From: Verrucomicrobiales bacterium
GTDB lineage: Bacteria > Verrucomicrobiota > Verrucomicrobiia > Limisphaerales > Palsa-1400
Length of the DNA stretch: 8,742 nucleotides
Direction of reading: 5' to 3'
NCBI GenBank assembly: GCA_028293405.1
Contig: JAQGOW010000062.1
Location: 1 to 8,742, forward strand
Shown: in pieces, positions 6,001 to 8,742 of the stretch
Layout: every line of letters starts with the position of its first letter
Position numbering within the stretch: the first letter of the stretch is position 1
Notes under the pieces: model-generated
The model's input: only the letters and a program-made list of their open reading frames with translations
The model's database searches: none
Told to the model about the DNA's origin: nothing
Position numbers and translations under genes: made by a program

Positions 6001-8204
6001 CGTCGTCCGTTTAGTTCCTGCGAGGTGGTCAATAGCGGCTGCAAATTCACATCGGATTGGATCGCATTTGCGTGATTCGGCGAACTGTCCATCCACGCGT
6101 AAACAAAACCATCGGCATCCGTCATCACATCGGCGCTGGCATCGAGCCACAATTGCAATTCGCCACTGGACACCGCCGGCAACGTCCCGCCGTTATCGAC
6201 AGCGCACGAGAAGGAGACTGCGCCACCGGTCGTTGTCGTCTGACTCACTGGCTGCGACAAAAATTGCGGGGGTCCGAGCACGGTCAAATGCACGCTGGAA
6301 CTCGTCACACTGCCAACGTCATTTTTGATCACGACTGAATAATCCGCGTCATCCGATATTCCGGCGTTCGCGATCGACAAACTCGCCCCCGTTTCATTCA
6401 GGAGAGCACTCCCGTTCTTGCGCCATTGATATGCCAAGGGCGTTCCGGTCGCAGCAACGCTCATGCTTGCCGTGTTCCCTCCGGTGATTGTGGCTGCCTG
6501 GGGCTGCGCGATAATTTGGGGCGCCGTTTCCACCGTCAACACCGCCGTCCCGCTTGTCACCGTTCCAAATGCGTTGGTCGCGACATACGAATACGTTGCA
6601 TCATCGCCCAATTGCGGATTCGGAATCACATAGGCGCTATCCAACGCGCCACTAATGACAGTCCCATTTCGCATCCACTGAAAACCCATCGGCGCTGCGC
6701 CGGCGACATAAGCCGTGAACGTCGATAGTTTACCTGGAGTCGCGAAAAGCGTGCTCGGCTGCTGCACAATGTTCGGTTCAGGGGCTGGCGTTTTGGCTGC
6801 CCAAAAAATCATGTTATCCACCAACCGCGTCGGCGTACCCCCGAACCAACCATTGAAACCCGCGACACGACCAGCGTGATTTGTTTTTGTTGCGATCATC
6901 GGCACGCCAGAACTCCAGTGAGAAATACGGGTTGAACCCGTTGTCACCGCAGTGGTAGGGCCCCAATTTCCGCCGTCACCGCTTGTCACGGTTCCGACGC
7001 CATTCATGATCGGATGTGACGGCTGGTCGGTAACCATCGTCAACTGAGGCGATGGAACATCGGCCACGCGCGCCATTGTGAGGGGCAGATATCCACCGCT
7101 GCTGAGCCTTCCGAAGTCGAGCAGGGGACCGTAAGCGGCAGAATAAGCATACAACGATTCGACCACGCCACCGCCATCATCCACGTAATCCGCCAAGAGA
7201 TCTCCGAAAGGCGAATCCCACCAGTTATCACCTAGCTCTGTTACAACCACGACATCGTAGGTCGCCAACTCTTCGGCCGATGGCAAACCACTGACTTGAT
7301 TAACCTGCGCAAAGGCCCCGCTGTCGGCGACAGAGGGTTGCCCTACGAAAAGGTCCTGCCCGTAATCGGATCCTGGACCCGCCAACACGCGCGGACGAAA
7401 ACCAAAAGTCGTGAAACTCACCTGCGCGACGGAACTTGTTATTGCCCAAAATTGATTCGACACAACGACGCTGTAAGCGCCCGCCTGATTTGTCTGCGCG
7501 TTATAGATAATCAAATTCGGATCCGAAGCGCCGGAAATCGGCACGCCATCTTTACGCCATTGATAACTGAGCAGACCGGAACCAACGGCAAAGGACTGCA
7601 GAGTGACGATCGAACCGGGATATGTGACCCGATCATGAGGCGCCAATACGATAGAGGGGCCAGAATTTGCCGAGGTTGTGATGCGCACGCGGTCTAAGGA
7701 CCAAGCTCCGGCCTGCTGCCCAGCGGAATCAGCTTGTCGCCAACGAAACAAGGTTGCGGCTGATCGCGCTCCGGCAGGAGCGTCCATATCAACATTTGTC
7801 CATGGATTTACCCAAGTACCGTTGTAATCAAACGATGTGATCGTCGTCCACGACTGTCCATTGTCTGCTGAATATTCGAATACTACCCTGGGTCCAGCTA
7901 CAACCTGACGAATATCGATGGCAAAGCTGATCCTGGCGCCGCCGAGCGTGTTGATGGGCCGAGTCGTTGCGACGCTCTCGTGAGTAAAAAGGTAAGTTAG
8001 CGCTGCGTTCCCCGAGTACGAATCCGTCCAAGAAGGATGGATCTGAACCGAACCGTCGCTGATTGTCGTCCATTGCGACGCATTAAGACCGTTCTCAAAA
8101 TCATCGACGCACGATAGCGCGGCAGGCGTCTGCGCGCTGACCATCGTTGAAACAAAACAAGAAACGACGAGGGTCGAAATTCGAGCCAGAATTCGTAAGT
8201 TCAT
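3090..8204 (-). CDS. Giant secreted multidomain Ig-like/LamG protein with verrucomicrobial C-terminal module
   Basis: A 1704-residue exported protein. Start: ATG at 8204, because it opens a clear signal peptide (MNLRILARIS, hydrophobic 11-22, likely cleavage after VSA at 24). The frame is open up to 8468, but the 88 extra residues have no signal and would cover the promoter region. Domains: MAM/reelin-like beta-sandwich 33-180; Ig1 181-265; flavodoxin/GATase-like alpha-beta domain 268-471; Ig2 474-559; Ig3 561-643; Ig4 644-955 split by a LamG-like domain 681-895; Ig5 958-1040; Ig6 1042-1135; Ig7 1136-1220; another beta-sandwich 1222-1312; InlB-type repeat 1313-1388 (VFVGWSS, YLRAIFE); C-terminal beta-rich module 1389-1704, including GEWPVYIPINGGNGVLFGWLNF-like sequence (1553-1574) and YFSGNF...IKGVLLQQQ. 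There is no LPXTG, PEP-CTERM or C-terminal membrane helix. No Shine-Dalgarno is evident. Likely role: surface or matrix adhesion or carbohydrate binding; no catalytic motif is seen. Confidence 0.93.
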   Translation of the reverse strand: MNLRILARISTLVVSCFVSTMVSAQTPAALSCVDDFENGLNASQWTTISDGSVQIHPSWTDSYSGNAALTYLFTHESVATTRPINTLGGARISFAIDIRQVVAGPRVVFEYSADNGQSWTTITSFDYNGTWVNPWTNVDMDAPAGARSAATLFRWRQADSAGQQAGAWSLDRVRITTSANSGPSIVLAPHDRVTYPGSIVTLQSFAVGSGLLSYQWRKDGVPISGASDPNLIIYNAQTNQAGAYSVVVSNQFWAITSSVAQVSFTTFGFRPRVLAGPGSDYGQDLFVGQPSVADSGAFAQVNQVSGLPSAEELATYDVVVVTELGDNWWDSPFGDLLADYVDDGGGVVESLYAYSAAYGPLLDFGRLSSGGYLPLTMARVADVPSPQLTMVTDQPSHPIMNGVGTVTSGDGGNWGPTTAVTTGSTRISHWSSGVPMIATKTNHAGRVAGFNGWFGGTPTRLVDNMIFWAAKTPAPEPNIVQQPSTLFATPGKLSTFTAYVAGAAPMGFQWMRNGTVISGALDSAYVIPNPQLGDDATYSYVATNAFGTVTSGTAVLTVETAPQIIAQPQAATITGGNTASMSVAATGTPLAYQWRKNGSALLNETGASLSIANAGISDDADYSVVIKNDVGSVTSSSVHLTVLGPPQFLSQPVSQTTTTGGAVSFSCAVDNGGTLPAVSSGELQLWLDASADVMTDADGFVYAWMDSSPNHANAIQSDVNLQPLLTTSQELNGRRAIHFDNYFAVKSTLHCPTDVGIDNACTIFTVSSSESTAGFQGLFLGEGNGPSVYIGDGQFIDNSYGEQGFSGLNIPSNSWQILTTRCDTNTTTIDFFETTATSSTNTTASTPTSGIAMHTTSYTIGGFSGYIAEEIVYRGKLSDADRAKIDDYLKQKYFGACTASGVTYQWRLNGINIDAATNCSLPLTSVSSSQAGTYTVVVGNAHGTATSVGAVLTVNGPGAPAITSGPQSQSTHFGDSVSLSVSASGNAPLHYQWTKDGGVLNGATDSQLTIDNFSADDGGNYAVTVGNNAGTVSSSPAAVGVPPSIIVQPQGVVVTEGQPFQMAVQATGTPLSYQWYTSGWTALYSPIRRDTSAVLAREHCTTSMQGRYSDVGNYFVVVSNAYGCVTSSVVNVTIATQPAIYQQPEAAAVREGDWVEFGTFCGGSALNAQWYHNGNSIPGANDWSSFYIGYTKLSDAGTYYLVVSNSVGKATSKKVTLTVSPTPPRITITSPSKNLTVSDTSVHVYGTCNPMNAWEVDISVNNGPRRQVVQGEVSSWDAGYVDLNLGANKIVATLVWYFGDYEFSVTNTVICAPTATLQGGIIGSGTVTPNLFGQTLTGGKTYHMTAVPAANSVFVGWSSTNGAAIISTNPSLTFVMSQNTYLRAIFEPDPFLPIAGNFNGLFSDTTVSPQSAGSVTLKLVKKGAYSGTLKRAGATYPISGKFDLSGNASSTVSALGGAVNMQLDFNKGTVTGSVQTGGWNSSLRAVRAPYTTLNHSPWSGKYTMVLPATAPIASANGFAIINHLPTGTINLTPPSTLADGVAVSQSVGVCANGEWPVYIPINGGNGVLFGWLNFSNAPSTTLGGNLSWLRTASLGADMTVNASRYVPGAANFGLSKSTISASCEGGALKNCVSNVVSLAKNPVAVQSPNTNNLAITVTPANGYFSGNFVYGGALKKIKGVLLQQQTNGAGLFLDAPQNGAVSLK
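4909..4924. repeat. Perfect 16-bp palindrome in the Ig6 coding region
   Basis: TGCTCGCGCGCGAGCA equals its own reverse complement. It encodes part of VLAREH (about residues 1094-1099) in Ig6, the module whose middle segment departs most from the repeat consensus. It is probably a by-product of codon choice or of a local rearrangement; no regulatory role is implied. Confidence 0.6.
5520..6164 (-). other. LamG/concanavalin-like domain nested inside Ig domain 4
   Basis: Residues 681-895 of the large protein run from LQLWLDASADV, through WMDSSPNHANA, RRAIHFD and GYIAEEIVYRGKLSDADRA, to the typical final helix YLKQKYFG. This is the pattern of LamG-like jelly-roll domains common in surface proteins. 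Before it, residues 644-676 are the first strands of an Ig domain (PPQFLSQP ... VSFSCAVDNGG). After it, VTYQWRLNG ... AGTYTVVVGN completes the same Ig domain. The insert therefore lies between strands B and C. Confidence 0.75.
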
Positions 8205-8247
8205 AGAATGGTTATTTGTCCAAGAGCGATCGGGGCACCAATAATCA

Positions 8248-8280
8248 ACTCGCTGTGCGAGTGAATTACACTGCGTAATT
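8248..8280. promoter_or_regulatory. Two adjacent perfect dyads upstream of the large gene
   Basis: The minus strand has AATTAC-GCAGT-GTAATT (8280-8264) and, one base later, ACTCGC-ACA-GCGAGT (8262-8248). Each has perfect 6-bp arms. The first covers the candidate -10; the second spans the predicted transcript start. They could be a two-site operator or two small hairpins in the leader. Confidence 0.4.
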
Positions 8281-8293
8281 TGTTTGACTGCAA
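8265..8293 (-). promoter_or_regulatory. Weak promoter candidate for the large gene
   Basis: On the minus strand TTGCAG (8293-8288), 17 bases, then TGTAAT (8270-8265). The -10 matches five of six positions but the -35 only three. It would give a start near 8258 and a leader of about 54 bases before the ATG at 8204. The -10 lies inside the dyad at 8264-8280. Weakly supported by itself; spacing and position are its best arguments. Confidence 0.35.
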
Positions 8294-8472
8294 GCCTGAA
8301 TGTCTGGTGAAGGATTGGATTTTCGTGGTTCCTACCGAAATACGTTAAAAGAGCGAAGTCTCGGCGAGATCGGCGAAAATTGCCAAACCCGAACAAGAAC
8401 TTTCGGGAATGATGCAATGGCGGCATTTCCAAAAAATCTTCCAATTCAGTTACGGCGTCACTTCTCATAAAA

Positions 8473-8640
8473 TTACTTCACGCCGAAGAGGTCATTCAGC
8501 AAGCGCGCAACGGGGTGTTCCTCCGCTGGATTTCGCGGGCGCGGTCGTGGTGGTATGGGAACCTGAATGATGTCCTTGTTGGAGGAAGTTGAGGGTTGAG
8601 GGTTGAGAGTTGAGGGATTGGTTGAATCGGAGCAGTCAGA
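8473..8640 (-). pseudogene. Possible 3' remnant of a truncated gene
   Basis: A minus-strand frame ending at TAA 8475-8473 gives a coding-looking tail: SSNKDIIQVPIPPRPRPR followed by NPAEEHPVARLLNDLFGVK. Towards its 5' end the frame runs through the GTTGAGG repeat and then into the insertion-sequence-like motifs. The only start-type codon is a TTG at 8664, inside those motifs. One reading is that an element insertion cut off the rest of a gene; the other is that this is chance open sequence. I do not recognise the family. Confidence 0.22.
8588..8615. repeat. GTTGAGG heptamer tandem repeat, four copies
   Basis: The plus strand reads GTTGAGG, GTTGAGG, GTTGAGA, GTTGAGG without gaps, one copy having a single change. 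A related GATTGGTTGA follows. Short arrays of this CTCAACC-type motif are, to my recollection, frequent in intergenic DNA of Verrucomicrobiota. It marks this stretch as non-coding or hypermutable. Confidence 0.8.
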
Positions 8641-8742
8641 ACATCGGTAACACTTTTGGTTCAATACATAGGTAACACATTTGTTGTTTAGGGTTACACT
8701 TGTTTCTGTTTTGGTTCCTCGGCTTTGAGCCTGCCCGTACGG
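8641..8742. mobile_element. Possible insertion-sequence end with three GGTAACAC-type motifs
   Basis: The plus strand shows ACATCGGTAACAC (8641-8653), ACATAGGTAACAC (8666-8678) and GGTTACAC (8692-8699). The core GGTWACAC is thus spaced 25 and 21 bases apart. On the minus strand they read GTGTTACCTATGT-like, a motif series I associate with the ends of IS481-type or related DDE transposons, where the copies serve as transposase sites. The transposase would lie to the right, outside the window. No terminal inverted repeat or target duplication can be tested here. Confidence 0.35.

Noticed and set aside
5000..7600. Recurring CCATTGATA-like motif on the plus strand, suggesting a DNA repeat array
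   Set aside because: It is the antisense of the conserved YQW codons in successive Ig modules, so it reflects protein repeats rather than a CRISPR or a DNA-level array.
8205..8468. An 88-residue N-terminal extension of the large protein from an ATG at 8468
   Set aside because: The extension carries no domain, precedes a complete signal peptide that would then be internal, and covers the promoter candidate and dyads. The ATG at 8204 is the better start.
8300..8470. Plus-strand ORF of 56 codons (MSGEGLDFRGSYRNTLKERS...)
   Set aside because: The composition is acceptable, but there is no ribosome binding site, it is short, it lies antisense to the large gene's upstream region, and I recognise no family. 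Kept only as a note.
8473..8664. A complete 63-residue protein starting at TTG 8664
   Set aside because: Its first residues come from the insertion-sequence-like repeats and the GTTGAGG array. Only the last 40 or so residues look coding, so I list it as a possible remnant instead.

Overview
The window most resembles a chromosomal stretch from a Verrucomicrobiota bacterium, plausibly of the Pedosphaera/Limisphaerales type. This is an inference from protein style, not from a marker gene. The evidence is a very large secreted protein built of repeated bacterial Ig-like modules (YQWRxNG ... DxGxYxVVVSN), a LamG-like insert, an InlB-type repeat and a C-terminal beta-rich module of a kind I associate with that phylum. 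Short GTTGAGG heptamer repeats in the flank fit the same picture. All genes I can support lie on the minus strand.

Layout, in the direction of transcription (right to left). At the right edge (about 8641-8742) are three copies of a GGTAACAC-like motif that look like the end of an insertion sequence. Next to them are a GTTGAGG tandem repeat and a short coding-like tail (8473-8640). Positions 8204-3090 encode a 1704-residue secreted multidomain protein, preceded by a weak promoter candidate and two adjacent dyads. Positions 2379-3089 (711 bp) are non-coding as far as I can tell. They contain a very good sigma70-type promoter (TTGACA-N17-TATAAA with an AT-rich upstream tract) pointing at the next gene. 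Positions 2378-441 encode a 645-residue GMC-family flavoprotein, whose stop overlaps (ATGA) the start of a ferritin-like protein gene that runs off the left edge (444 to 1, 148 codons visible).

The GMC and ferritin-like genes form a translationally coupled pair with their own promoter, so they probably act on the same substrate or in the same complex in the cytoplasm. The GMC protein carries a Cys-x5-Cys-x3-Cys motif with the spacing that binds a 3Fe-4S cluster in FAD-dependent glucose dehydrogenases. Its partner belongs to the ferritin-like family that includes the C-terminal part of VioB. That pairing is the most unusual biology here. The giant surface protein looks like an independent unit. 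Its notable points are an Ig domain split by a LamG-like domain and a flavodoxin/GATase-like domain between two Ig domains.
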